From: Amanita rubescens
Taxonomy: Eukaryota; Basidiomycota; Agaricomycetes; Agaricales; Amanitaceae
Length of the DNA: 64,000 nt
Assembly: GCA_015039365.1 (NCBI GenBank)
Contig: WION01000010.1
Span: forward strand, 372,001-436,000
Reading direction: 5' to 3'
The position numbers and the translations under genes are program-made. Positions within the stretch are counted from its first letter, which is position 1. Every line of letters starts with the position of its first letter. Below the pieces are notes generated by a model, which worked only from the letters and a program-made list of their open reading frames with translations, ran no database searches and had not been told where the DNA came from. Positions 1 to 10,332 of the stretch are shown piece after piece.

Positions 1-1103
1 TCTCCAATTCTGGCAATCAGAGGTAAAGATGCTGATGTCGAAGATGCCATAGCATGCCCAGAACCAAGTGTTGATTGAGCTGCTGTGCGAGCAGCAAGTT
101 TATTCGCACGATTTTTTGCTTTAGCTGCCTTATTGCGTTCCCAATTTGGTCCTTTAGACTGATTAGGGACTTGACCAGCCCATTGGGGTCTAAAAGGAGT
201 CTGAGATTGGCCAGGTGTATGTTTTGGTCCATTAGATGGTCCACCTGTCGAAGTATGTTGTGTTGGGTTTCTTCGATTTCCCATTGGTTTTCTTCCACCT
301 CTGCCTCGAAAGGATTTCCCATGATAGGAATTCCAAGGGGTGCAAGGTTGTCCTTGTTGCAATTGTTGACGTGCCATATTTGCAACTACTTGAGAGTTAG
401 AATGTTTATTCCCTCTCGTGACAACAGAAGTATTGGCATTGTTCCTGTTACCTTTCCTTCGGGACCATTCCTCAGATATGAGATTAAGGAATTCATCTAC
501 AGTGTCATCATCTGCGGAATGTGCCAACAGATTTGCGACAAAGCTGTCCCATGAAGGAGGTAAGGCATGTAGGATCGTCATAATTTGCATTTTGACGGTT
601 AAAGTTACACCTTGGTTTGATACTCTATTAATCAAGTCCATAAGATGCGGAACTTGAGTGTTTGGATTGGAATTCTCTTTGAGTTTCCAGTCGACAATTT
701 GTCTATAGAGTCCAAACGTAGCAGCCAGACCTTGTTTACCAAATTTATCCTTTAGAGATTTCCAAAGGACTTCGGCTTTATCATTTTTATCGTCAACAAG
801 GTGTACTAGATTAGGTGCTAGTTTTAAGGTAATGTAACCTTTGGCTTTCATATTGTCCTCTTTAAATTCGACGTATTCTTTGCGAATTTCTTTAAGGGTT
901 TTTAACTGATCTGGCTTTATATCAGATGTCTTGATCGCCTCTTTTTCAGATGGTTCAAGATCTCTGGGCCAATCAAGTTTAGGATCAATATGTGCACCAA
1001 GACCTTGACTGTTCAAGTACGCAGTCATAAGTCTTTCGAATGCAAGCCAATTTGATCCGGTAAGAACAGGAACAATGGAGTTTATCGAATTGGAAGAAGA
1101 CAT
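1..1103 (-). CDS. Copia-type Gag (UBN2-like), partial at left edge
   Basis: The minus strand is open from an ATG at 1103 to the window edge (367 codons, no stop). The N-terminus has the layout of Copia-type Gag proteins: an SNWLAFERLMTAYL segment at about residues 14-27, then a helical region with LWKSLKDKFG near residue 115 and a QIMTILHALPPSW block near residue 175. The C-terminal third is rich in Gly, Arg, Asn and Gln and probably binds nucleic acid. No CCHC knuckle is reached before the edge. In life it would package element RNA in cytoplasmic particles. ORF0, the PBS and the LTR lie upstream in the same orientation. I saw no frameshift, so this copy may be young. Protease, integrase and RT would lie outside the window. 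Confidence 0.8.
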   Translation of the reverse strand, partial: MSSSNSINSIVPVLTGSNWLAFERLMTAYLNSQGLGAHIDPKLDWPRDLEPSEKEAIKTSDIKPDQLKTLKEIRKEYVEFKEDNMKAKGYITLKLAPNLVHLVDDKNDKAEVLWKSLKDKFGKQGLAATFGLYRQIVDWKLKENSNPNTQVPHLMDLINRVSNQGVTLTVKMQIMTILHALPPSWDSFVANLLAHSADDDTVDEFLNLISEEWSRRKGNRNNANTSVVTRGNKHSNSQVVANMARQQLQQGQPCTPWNSYHGKSFRGRGGRKPMGNRRNPTQHTSTGGPSNGPKHTPGQSQTPFRPQWAGQVPNQSKGPNWERNKAAKAKNRANKLAARTAAQSTLGSGHAMASSTSASLPLIARIG

Positions 1104-1298
1104 TTTCTTACTTTGATTAAGTTTGTTTAAAATCTAAGAAGATTTTTCGTAAGAAAAGGTTCAAAATAATAATAAGGCATAAGAATATATGTGATGATGT
1201 AATCTCCGTTCTGATTTCTTTAAGCTTAATGTCGTTCATGTCAAAAAATGACAAGAATATAGTATTTTTACTATCTAGTGTCAATACTAGAAAGTAAA

Positions 1299-2552
1299 CT
1301 AGGGAATATCTTTTTTACACGTCCTTTCAGGTATGTAATATCGAATTTCCGTCACAGGGTTAGATGCGAATCTAGCCCTCCTATTGTCTCTATCATCGAC
1401 AGGTTTGTCGAAAATAGATTCTTTAGGTAGTTTTATGTGAGGAAAGTCTTTATACCGTCCGGGAAGCCTTCCAGTTTCCTGCCATATTCCCATGTCATTA
1501 CTATATTCGTCAACAACCCTTTTCACTTCGGTTCCCTCTTGATTTGAAGGAAACACTCCAGCCGCTCTGCTTTGGGCTCGAGTTTTAGATACGATATATC
1601 CCCAACTTGCAATGTTGGGGGCGCATCTACTCCAGGTAGGTGTTGTTGACTTTCGCCATCCTTTTTGTTCTGTATTACGTTTTAGTTGGGTCTTATATAC
1701 GTTAAAAGGTGTATTTACCTTTCCTTTTTTGTATATTTGAGTGATCTCCTCCGGAAGAGGAATTCTGCCCCTTTCATCAGATGCGATGCCAAGGAAATGT
1801 TGGCGGTACGCATCCGAATCCAAAGCATTAGGGATATTCGTCTTATTTTTCCATTGACGATTACCCTTATGCCAGTCATTTTTGGTGACTGGCCTGAATT
1901 GGACATGGGCATTGTTTGGTGGTCCATAGGACCACTCTTCCGGTTTAGCATTGTGGATCCAAGGCGATCCACGATCTTTGTTATATCGCCAACCTTCGTT
2001 GACGATAACAGGTCGTCCTTGTGGACGAGAGACTGGCCCAACAGCCTTCGCGGCCTTGGCGTATGAGACTAGATTATCTTTATGAGATAAAGATGCACAC
2101 CTAGTATTTCTAGAAGACTGACCTGTTGGGCTCCGCATTGATTTAGGAGCCGTCGGGACTCCTTTATAGTCGAAAACGACTTTTTGTACACAGCGGTGTA
2201 CATGATGTATCGCATTGGGATGCGAACAGTGGCAGCCCTTTGCTGCATGAGGCATATATGGGCGTGAGCCCATGGGAACAGGATACTTTTTATAGTTCCT
2301 ATTTAGCCTCACAGCTTGAGGCGCAGAAGTCGGAACAGGAAAACGTAATGAAGGTACCATTTCTGGTACCTGTGCCTTTGCAGGCGGCGGCGAATTCTTT
2401 GGTAAGGCCCTAACGGGGGCCTGGAGATGCCGGGCGCCAGAGCCGGGCAAATTGTTCGGGGTAGTCCGAGAGGGGACTGTCCTCGAAGAAATCGGAGTGC
2501 CAAGGGCACCGCCAGCAGAAGACAACGGCGAGAAAGAGTTTACAAACGACAT
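1299..2552 (-). CDS. ORF0 of the Copia element, unknown function (417 aa)
   Basis: This open frame lies between the Copia PBS and gag, in the same orientation, and ends 195 bp before the gag ATG. I start it at 2552 because that ATG has A at -3; an in-frame ATG at 2612 would add 20 residues. The N-terminal third is Pro/Ser/Ala-rich and low complexity. A Cys/His cluster, CHCSHPNAIHHVHRC, follows near residue 110 and could bind zinc. The rest is basic and rich in Trp, Asn and Lys. I recognise no RT, protease or integrase motif. Copia elements normally have nothing between PBS and gag, so an accessory protein or a captured host fragment are both possible. The intact length argues that it is used. 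Confidence 0.55.
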   Translation of the reverse strand: MSFVNSFSPLSSAGGALGTPISSRTVPSRTTPNNLPGSGARHLQAPVRALPKNSPPPAKAQVPEMVPSLRFPVPTSAPQAVRLNRNYKKYPVPMGSRPYMPHAAKGCHCSHPNAIHHVHRCVQKVVFDYKGVPTAPKSMRSPTGQSSRNTRCASLSHKDNLVSYAKAAKAVGPVSRPQGRPVIVNEGWRYNKDRGSPWIHNAKPEEWSYGPPNNAHVQFRPVTKNDWHKGNRQWKNKTNIPNALDSDAYRQHFLGIASDERGRIPLPEEITQIYKKGKVNTPFNVYKTQLKRNTEQKGWRKSTTPTWSRCAPNIASWGYIVSKTRAQSRAAGVFPSNQEGTEVKRVVDEYSNDMGIWQETGRLPGRYKDFPHIKLPKESIFDKPVDDRDNRRARFASNPVTEIRYYIPERTCKKDIP

Positions 2553-3766
2553 TTTTATATAAATTGAAAAAATTGATTTTAAAATTTTGCTGAAATCAGG
2601 AGGTTTAATCATCACATAGTTCTTTGGATAAGATCAAAAAGAAAGGAATGGGCGTTCAGAGCCTTCAGCCCTTACTAATCCCAGAAAACAGATAATTTGT
2701 ACGCAAATTGGATGTTTCGGCACAAGTTTCGCACATCATTGTTTCTTCTTGTCATGCATGTTGAATTTGGTACTAATCGTTATGAAAGGTGTTATATTAA
2801 CCAAGATCTATGTCACATTGGTATCCACTTCGATGTTTTTAGCATCTAATAACGCAGTATTATATTTGCGTGGGATATGATCCAATGTAGGTAAGAATAG
2901 CCAACCTAAGCGTCTGACAATAGATTAAAGACTCGGGGATCGGCCCTTGTCCCTTCTTAAACGATCAAATGATAACCGTTTAATCTCTGGAATAACCATG
3001 ACGATAACGATTGCATTCCCAAACGCATGAGATAAGTCCATCACTTAGATGGTCTATGGGGTCTCAATCCCCCACTAGACGTGTATGTACAAGTTTTTAA
3101 GAATTAATCTAGACACCGCTGGGTTACAGCTGAGTGTATTCCTAATCTAGAGAAGTCCCTAAGGGCTCATTCTCGATAGGCAGAGTGTACGGTCCACAAT
3201 GAGACCTCATCTCACCCCTTATACTAGAATTTATTATTACTTGTACATATATTAGGTATTTTACAGGATCGAAAATCCTGATGATGGTATAGCGTGGTTC
3301 AATACGTCCAATCACATCACACTGCCCAAGCGGAATACAGTGTGGGACGTTACCCTTTTATACGGTAGGTAATAACCGGTGAAGTTCACACTTCACAAGT
3401 GAGCCAATTTCTATTGACGCAGTAATGGTCCACTGCGAGATTTTTAAGGCGATCTAGGCCGGTTTTTAACGTCATCCAAGACTGTCCCTTGTACAGGGAT
3501 ACTCGTAATTTAAACCGCTGAGTAATTAACGGGGTCCCCTTAGCCCTGGGTCCGGGTGTATACAATCCAGGTAAGCGGATGACTCTGAGTCTATCCCTCA
3601 CTTCCCAGAAGGGTTAGCCAAGTGCGGTGACTAATCTAACAAGAAAATGAAAACCACACTGGGCGCCTCGCCCAGTTACCTTTGTTTTACCTTTTCTCTC
3701 CGTCAATGACTTGAGAGTGTGCGTCGCTTGGCTTCACAACCAATAGCGCCAAAGGCGTCTGGTTTC
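2553..3766 (-). other. Long leader of the Copia element, no convincing gene
   Basis: About 1.2 kb separates the PBS from ORF0. It holds only short frames (the longest, 71 codons at 3386-3601, matches nothing I know). It is probably untranslated leader, with RNA-structure or packaging roles possible but not shown. Confidence 0.4.
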
Positions 3767-3779
3767 GGGGCCCATAACC
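3767..3779 (-). promoter_or_regulatory. Copia primer-binding site (internal tRNA-iMet type)
   Basis: Read on the minus strand, the LTR ends in TTTCAACA and is followed at once by GGTTATGGGCCCC. This matches the PBS of Drosophila copia, which pairs with an internal part of initiator tRNA-Met and not with the tRNA 3' end. It fixes the LTR edge and the strand of the element. Confidence 0.8.
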
Positions 3780-4139
3780 TGTTGAAACTAGGGGTAACAA
3801 GTCCCTAGCGAGCAGCGCAGTCTAGTACATAGAATGTACTACTTACCGAGTGTGGTGTGGAGTTGTTAAGAGCTTACTGGAGCTGGGGCTCAACAGTAGA
3901 CAGTAGAGAGGATAATAGGATAGGGATTGACGCTACTAGAGTACAGTTTATATACTACTAAACTACAAATAAGTACAAAGAGTCTTATCAGTATGAGTCA
4001 AAGGTATTTGACTCATAAGGCGTCATTCCACAGCAATGCACAGCTATTGTACAGCAATGCATAGCTTTGCGCAGCACTTGACTCATCAATTATATTGACT
4101 GACTCATCACATTATCAATCTTCAATGTGATAGGTCGAT

Positions 4140-4386
4140 AACCATAACGTATATATGTCTTCTATTCTCATGTCAACATATATTCACATCATCAATAGTT
4201 CCACTATTATGATTGGATGATCTTATGAGAATATCACTAGGATATTCTCATGTCAGAACATGTTCTCATCATCAATCATCCACTATTATGATTGGTAGAT
4301 GAGTATGAGAATATGTCGAATATATTCTCATGTCAATATATTATCTCACACTCAATCATCCACTATTATGATTGGTTGAGAGACGA
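4140..4386. repeat. Three tandem ~80-bp units with palindromic arms in the Copia LTR
   Basis: CCACTATTATGATTGG occurs at 4201, 4280 and 4360 (spacing 79 and 80 bp). Between copies lie inverted arms of the type ATATTCTCAT / ATGAGAATAT. The array sits upstream of the transcribed part of the LTR and looks like a duplicated enhancer block with possible dimer-binding sites. Confidence 0.7.
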
Positions 4387-4479
4387 GTAAGTAACTGAGC
4401 GTTATTACATTAGTTAGTGTAAACTAATGGTATCACTTATATTTACTATATACTGTATGTATATCGTATATTATAAGTT

Positions 4480-4872
4480 CCGAGGCCGAATGAAATGAGG
4501 TTTCGGCTTTATAACCTCCAGATCACAGCGATTTTTGTAACGCGATTCTAAGACAACGGCAGTTGCCGAGCCGCGACTTGCCAAGCTTAGACAAATAAGC
4601 ATCACTCGAGGTACACATCGTCACCTCGCTCTCGTGCACCTGTGGTTTACACATAAAGAAATTCTCTTCTATAAATTTACAATCAGCATAATGACATTGT
4701 ACTTGTCTATTTAAGTAAACAATCATTCTTATGCTGGCAGGCTACACATCTTTGTGAATTTTTGCTATTTGCTAAGACACTGCTGGGCCAAACAAACACA
4801 GCCACATCCTGACTCGCTTAAAAAAAGATCTGGCCTCGGACCTGCCGCACGCAGTGGTGGCCCATACCTGCC
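4480..4872 (+). repeat. SINE-like repeat, copy 1, inserted in the Copia LTR
   Basis: The insert begins CCGAGGCCGAATGAAATGAGG and ends GGCCCATACCTGCC. It is flanked by AAGTT on both sides (4475-4479 and 4873-4877), a likely target duplication. Related copies lie at 24913, 40034, 51399 and inside hAT-1 (about 32886). It has no ORF. A Pol III box B was not convincing in this copy. Confidence 0.6.
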
Positions 4873-4882
4873 AAGTTCAACA

Positions 4883-6699
4883 GTTAGTGCGTGGGATAGG
4901 TATCTGCATGGGTGTAAGTCACCATTGTCATCTTTTTGCATAAGAACTGCTCCGATTGCGCGGTCTGATGCGTCCGTTTGTAGAATAAAGGGTTGGTTAA
5001 CATCAGGCATCATTAAGACAGGTGCAGATGTAAAGCGTTCTTTCAATAGACCAAATGCGACTTGACATTCAACGGTCCATGTCCATAGTTTGTTTTTCTT
5101 CGTTAGGTCATGCAGGGGTCGTGCAAGGTGGGCGAATCCGAAAATAAACCTTCGATAGTAATTTCCGAATCCTAAAAAGGATCTAACTTGTTTAACGGTA
5201 GTAGGGGTTGGCCAGTCCCTGATTCCGGCAAGTTTGATCAGGTCCATTTTTATTGTATTTTTGGATATGACGGTGCCTAGAAAATCAACTTCTTTGGCAG
5301 CGAATTTACACTTTTCAAGCTTGAGGTAAAGATCATGTTTCTGTAATCATTCAAGTACTTGTTTCGTTCGAATCTCGAGTTCTTCTTTAGTGCGTGCGTG
5401 TATTAGCATATCATCCATACAGATGATAGCCATCCTCTTTCTGTAAAATCCCTGAAATAATCATCCATCATAGCTTGAAATGTTGCTGGTGAATTTCGTA
5501 ATCCAAAGAACATAACGTTAGGTTCAAATAAACCTCGATTGGTGATAAAGGTGGCTTTCCATCTGTCAGATTCCTTGATTTGAATGTTATTATATCCCCA
5601 ACGGATATCCAATTTCGTAAAGTATTCCGAGTCCTTAAGTTTAATCATAAGGTCGGAGATAAGGGGTAATGGATATGCATTTGGTTTAGTGTATTCGTTC
5701 AAATATCGATAATCTTGGCAGGGTCATAGTTTTTGTGCTTCTTTCTTTTCTACAAAGAAGAAAGGTGATGCCTGCGGTGATTTCGATGGTCTGATGTAGC
5801 CTTTTTCAATGTGTTCTTTGATCCATTCATCTAGTGTGTTCTGCTGTTTCAGAGATAAGGGATAGATTTTTCCTCTTTTTGGTATGAAATCATCGCGAAG
5901 TTCTATCTGGTGATCCCAAGATCAGCTTTCTGGGAATCGTTCACTTGCTTTTTTCTCGAATACATCTTTCCATGCCAAGTATTCAGGAGGGAGCATGTAA
6001 ACCTCCTCTGTTTGATGGTACTTGTGTTCCATTTGTTGAGCTGGCGTATATCGTGCGATAGTTACTTGATCGTATTCATCTTCTGACCAGCTTCCTATAG
6101 CCTCAAATGTATGTGTGTTCCATCTGTGATCTGTCATCTGCGATCCTTTGTGTGACATCAAATATCCGATGATGAGATCTTCTTCCCATTCAGGCATAGC
6201 TATTCTGTCAATCTGTTGACAGATGCTCTGAAGTGATGCCTTGATCTTGTCCTGTTCAGAGTCTCAGAACTCTAGAGTCTTTTCTCTTCAATTTACGTCT
6301 GGGTTGTGCTTCTCTAGCCAAGGAAGCCCCAGTATAATCGTTTGTTTTCCTATTGCTGATACGTAAAACCATTCAGTCATGCGTTTTCCGTTCATTTTGA
6401 AGGTGATAAGACATTGTTCATCAATTTCTCCTTCTTTGTTTATGGTGCCATCAACATTATAAACTCTAATTGGTCGTGAGGTTTTTTGTTTTCTCCATTT
6501 GTGTGCTATCTTTTTGTCGATAAATATCCCTTCGGCTCCGCAGTCGATAAGGGCAATGAGGTTTTCAGTGTTATTTTCTGTTTCAACTTGGATGGGGACA
6601 GATAATCTTTGTTTCGAAATAGATTGTACTGTTACATGAGATATATCGAGAGTTGAATCTGATAATTCTAAACTTCATCCACTGTCATGAGTCCCACTG
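4883..6699 (-). pseudogene. Ty3-A1 pol: protease, RT and partial RNase H, broken
   Basis: The protease active site reads LIDCGAEG near 6540, then comes the WFYVSAIGKQTIILGLPWLE block near 6360-6320. RT motifs include [29 protein letters not shown] and, across a frameshift near 5430, the YIDD region. RNase H begins ILQTDASDRAIGAVL (about 4980) and is cut at 4883. In-frame TGA codons at 5347-5349, 5922-5924 and 6264-6266 stand where copy A2 has CGA; the TGA at 5724-5726 is shared by both copies. It would have encoded a cytoplasmic reverse-transcription polyprotein and is non-functional now. Confidence 0.8.
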
Positions 6700-8438
6700 T
6701 TAAAAATCCTCATTATTGTCGGCAAGAGATAGTAATAGATCGTTCTTTTCATCGAGTGACATCCCTTTCATCAGTGCTCGGATGTTCTTGGTGTAATTTG
6801 GTTTAGACTCTCGGACTTCTTCTTCTTCCCAGTTCCCGTCACCATCTTCTGATGTGGCTCGAATGTGACGTTTGGGTGCGAATTTCTTTCCTTTTCCTCC
6901 TTTGAATCGGCCTTTCCTTCTGTTTTTCTTCTTTGGGCATTGCCCTGACATGTGTCCTTTGATTCTGCAAATGAAACATAAACTGTCTCTGATATAGCGT
7001 TCTCTTTCTTCTTTGGACATAGATCTGATCACAAGTTCTAAATCTGGGTCTGTGTCTTGTTCTAGATATTTGTGATCGATCTGCATAGCCCATGATTCGT
7101 CGTTATGAGAAGATGATGAATGACCATTTCCAGATTGAGGGAATAAGCATATGAATGGGTTCGGATGTTGTTGAGTTTGATAGCAATGTCGTACCAATCT
7201 TGTAACGTTTTTGGATTCATGAGCATTGCTTTTTCGAACTCTGGTGCTGTAAGTCCTTTTCTGAACATGTGGAATGCTGCTTCTCCTTCGATTCCGGCTT
7301 TCGTAATCTGTTCCTTGAACTGATTGACGTAGTTTGGTAGGGTCATCTGTTTCTTTCCTTTCATAGACGATCTGTTCTGTAGATTGAGAATTTTCGTGTA
7401 CGCGTTCCCACTCGGATCAACTTCTCCCCAATCTGTCAAGAATGACAGTTTAAATGCATCCCAATCATCGAATAAAGCAGGTCTTGTAACGCCTCCTTCA
7501 GTTGTGGCACGTGATTTTTGTAATTCTGCTAATTTATTCTTCTTCCATTGTCTAGCTCCGTCTGAGATCTTATTCAGGGCAGCAAGGATCTTTAAACGGT
7601 CTGTGTTCATCCATTCAGGGTTCATGTCAAAGAAGATTTTGATATCTTCTATGAATGTATTGGCATCCTTTTGCTTTCCTTTGAATTCAGGAAGATCTCT
7701 GATTAGGCTAGGAGTTCGTGGGTTGGGTGCAGGGTCTGTGGTTCCTCCAGACATTCTTGGTGATGGTGGGGGTGATGGATCTCGGCGTGGTGGGGTTGGG
7801 TCAGGTTTAGGTTCGTCTACTTCGATTCTGTCAGGGTCAAACGGGTCTTCTTTGTCCTTTTGTTCTTTAGGGTTTGAAGGACCTGGTTCAGGATTGGTCG
7901 GTTGTTGGGCAGGTGTTGGTGTCGTTCCAACTGAAAGGTCACTGAGAAACTCGAAAGGTAGATCGGGATTTTGATCTAGGTTGTCCTCGTTCTCAGATTC
8001 GCTATTGTTTAGGCCAAAGTTTGCTTTCTTTTTGCCTTTCTCAGTTGTTGGTTTGGGATGGAGATATCCTGGTCTTAAGTTTTCTGGTAGAGCATCAACA
8101 GTTCCCTGTATCCACCTAGGGGTGTTGAAGTATTCGTTAGGGACAAATTCTTGTGTTTCGGATGCTATCCAACGTTCTGTGAGGTGATCGAATCTGATGT
8201 GCTGTTCCTGAAGATATAGATCTGTGAAGTAATAGTATGATTCGTTCGGAGGTCTAGTTTCTGTTTGGGGTATCCAGAATTCTTTTTCTTTAACTGGATT
8301 TCCTCCTGTATCTTCCCAGGTTCGAGTTGCACCGTTTAGTCTGATGTAATATCCGTCAAGAACATAGTTCCCTTTGCGATCTCTTGTAGCTCTATTGGGT
8401 GGAGCTCTCCAATCCGTTTTGACAATGTGGCCAGTAAC
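6700..8438 (-). pseudogene. Ty3-A1 gag with methionine-free N-terminal extension
   Basis: The frame is open from 8438 (just after a TAG) to 7062. The first methionine is at 7754, where a standard Gag starts (MSGGTTDPAPN). The 228 codons before it contain no methionine and encode a domain shared with element B (FW, RPPN, LYL, RW and NEYF blocks in the same order), then an acidic Pro-rich linker. A frameshift near 7150 moves the nucleocapsid part into another frame (7197-6700), which has a CCHC knuckle, CFICRIKGHMSGQC. Upstream of 8438 a 4-bp insertion (AGGT) seems to break still longer coding homology. The copy is decayed, yet the extension frame is intact. Confidence 0.7.
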
Positions 8439-8515
8439 CTACGGGCTGGCTTTCTGGAAGTTCGTTGAAGTGTGTGTTATCAAATGCCAATGAATCGATG
8501 TTCAGGCTTGTTGAT

Positions 8516-8527
8516 AAGTTCAACTTA
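8516..8527 (-). promoter_or_regulatory. Ty3-A1 self-priming primer-binding site
   Basis: Two bases inside the LTR the minus strand reads TAAGTTGAACTT. It pairs over 12 nt, with one G-U pair, with AAGTTCGACTTA inside the LTR (8719-8730), close to where a transcript driven by a TATAAG box should start. No TGG-type tRNA site is present. Confidence 0.6.
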
Positions 8528-8529
8528 AT

Positions 8530-8988
8530 TGTTACGAACTCGTTAATCTCAACCTAAGTTGCAACGGCAACTCTAGTCACGATTACAAGTCTAAGTCAAA
8601 CATTGATAAGATTTACAAGTTCAATACTAAGTCAAGGCATTGACTTAGGATCTGAGGACGATTGTGGTAGATGAGTTAAGAGTAAGGTTATATATATTGC
8701 CAGACGACAATAAACAGCTAAGTCGAACTTAGGGTTCGACTCTAAAGTACAAGCGGTACTTATACTAGCAAGTACAATGAGACATACTAATTAGTGAATA
8801 ACGGTAAGTACGAAAGTAGGTATAAGGACGGCGTCATATGTGGAATAAGGGAAGTGGTATTAAAGGAAACGAGTTAGTCCATATGAATTGAGCACAAGGG
8901 GAGTGACAAGTAAGGTATGCATAAAGAAAATAAACATGTCCAACGTGTCATGTAAGCATAACGTGGGAGTCCGTACCGTGTTGTAACA
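8530..8988 (-). repeat. Ty3-A1 5' LTR (459 bp)
   Basis: On the plus strand it begins TGTTACGAACTCG and ends TACCGTGTTGTAACA, so the ends form TGTTAC/GTAACA. It matches the A2 LTR at 27058-27509 over its whole length with scattered differences. An internal inverted repeat (AGTCGAACTTAGGGTTCGACT) overlaps the predicted transcript start. No target duplication is visible because the other end is missing. Confidence 0.85.
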
Positions 8989-8989
8989 A

Positions 8990-9112
8990 TATGCATGGAA
9001 GCACAGTGTTGTTGATTTTGCAGCATGTAACACTGCCCCGGTTGACATCTACTTGAAGGAGTACGAGGATCTGGCTACTGCAGACAAGGATCTTGAAGAA
9101 TTCTATGATTAG
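8990..9112 (+). pseudogene. C-terminal end of an unknown gene cut by Ty3-A1
   Basis: Directly beyond the LTR a frame reads about 40 codons with normal composition and an acidic end (blocks DFAACNTAPVDIYL and DKDLEEFYD) to a TAG at 9110-9112. I do not recognise it. It may be the last exon of a host or transposon gene that Ty3-A1 landed in; the 5' part is not in this window. Confidence 0.3.
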
Positions 9113-9510
9113 ATTACTTTAACTACGTCGTCTTAGGTAGTTCAAGTTTCTAGTCATTTTCATTACATAGTTTAGTACACTATCATCTGAATAGTAATCA
9201 ATAATGGCCACATCCAAGCCCAACTCAAGGTCAGTGACTTGGTTGCAACTAGTCTCAAACTGGTTGCAACCAATTTGCAACTGATACCGGTTGAAGACTG
9301 AAGTCAACTGGTCTTCAACTGGACTAGGACTGGTAGCAACTGGTTGCCACCAGTTGCAGTCCGGTCTTTGCTGCATCTGATATATTTTTAGACCAGTCCT
9401 GGTCCAGTCTTTTCCAAATTAGGAAAAAGACTGGACTCAACCAGACTTAAAAACCCTATTATTAGTGGATCATCATTGATCACTACCATGCAAGTTCAAC
9501 ACAAAATGAG
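9113..9510. repeat. Decayed hAT-2-like MITE material
   Basis: This stretch contains many GGTTGCAACTGG and CTGGTCCAGTC words typical of the hAT-2 ends and finishes near AACCCTA (about 9461). I could not pair two ends or find a target duplication. There is no gene. Confidence 0.35.
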
Positions 9511-10332
9511 CAGTACTTTACACTCCCCCCAGTATGATAAGAGTCCTACAGGAATCCCTGGTTCCTATAGGATTCTGATAACAATCTGATAAAATTTTGA
9601 AAAATGCTAAAAATGTTCCCAAAGTAGATGTTTGCATTTGTTTATGTTTGTTTGCACAAAATAAACAATATGGGCATCATTTGACAGCATTTTTTGAAGG
9701 TATGAGTTTGGAGGGGCTGTGGATGGTTGTTTGGTATTGTTTGGTGTTATTATGCTTGCAATAAAATCTCAAAAATACTTTAAAAATGCAGAAAAATCAT
9801 GTGATCTAGGGCATGTAGGGATTTGGGGACCAAATAAAGCCAAACTTGAGATATTTGCAAAATACTTTTTTCAGACAACAAGTCTGAGAGAATTGACAAG
9901 TAAAAACAATTAAAAATGCCAAAACTCATTTCATCAACAACATGCAAGAATTATGATAAGCCAAGGTGCTTTTTGTCTTCTGGTGTCACCATCACCATTC
10001 CATGTGCCATGACCACTTGCAAAGCCACAACACAACACAATTCAGTCAAGGATTTCTGGTGATGTGATAGTCAGTGTAGTTTGGTCTGTTGTAGGAACTG
10101 TTGGGGTTGCTGGTGGTTCAACAGTAGCAGAAGTCAATCACTTGCAGTGACTTGTTCAACAGTGAGTTTGAATTACTTCAGAGGTCAGTAGTGGTTGTAG
10201 TCACCTATGAGTCAAGGCCAACATGATCAACTCTGCCTGCATGCCAAAAGTGGGCTCTGTGCAGTTGCAGTGTAGAGATTGCCACTTAGTATGACTCAGA
10301 TCCAGTGGTTGTGTCATGATCAATTTCCACAA

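Larger units (their letters stand above)
3780..4882 (-). repeat. 5' LTR of the Copia element
   Basis: On the minus strand the LTR begins TGTTGAAC (4882) and ends TTTCAACA (3780), so it has TG...CA ends with a short inverted repeat. The right edge is where the Ty3-A1 pol homology stops, judged against copy A2, so this element was inserted into A1; GTTAG at 4883 would be the target duplication. A 393-bp SINE-like insert (4480-4872) lies near its 5' end, so the original LTR was about 700 bp. Three tandem units at 4140-4386 lie in the presumed U3 region. Confidence 0.7.
4883..8988 (-). mobile_element. Ty3 chromovirus, family A, copy A1 (truncated)
   Basis: Reading leftward: 5' LTR (8530-8988), self-complementary PBS, extended gag, protease, RT and the start of RNase H. 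The element stops at 4883, where the Copia element inserted; the rest would lie left of the window. It carries several frameshifts and stop codons and is dead. Copy A2 (27058-34994) is the best internal reference. Confidence 0.85.

Noticed and set aside
3600..3640. Possible tRNA-like sequence
   Set aside because: No cloverleaf or box B could be drawn; no tRNA or rRNA genes were recognised anywhere in the window.
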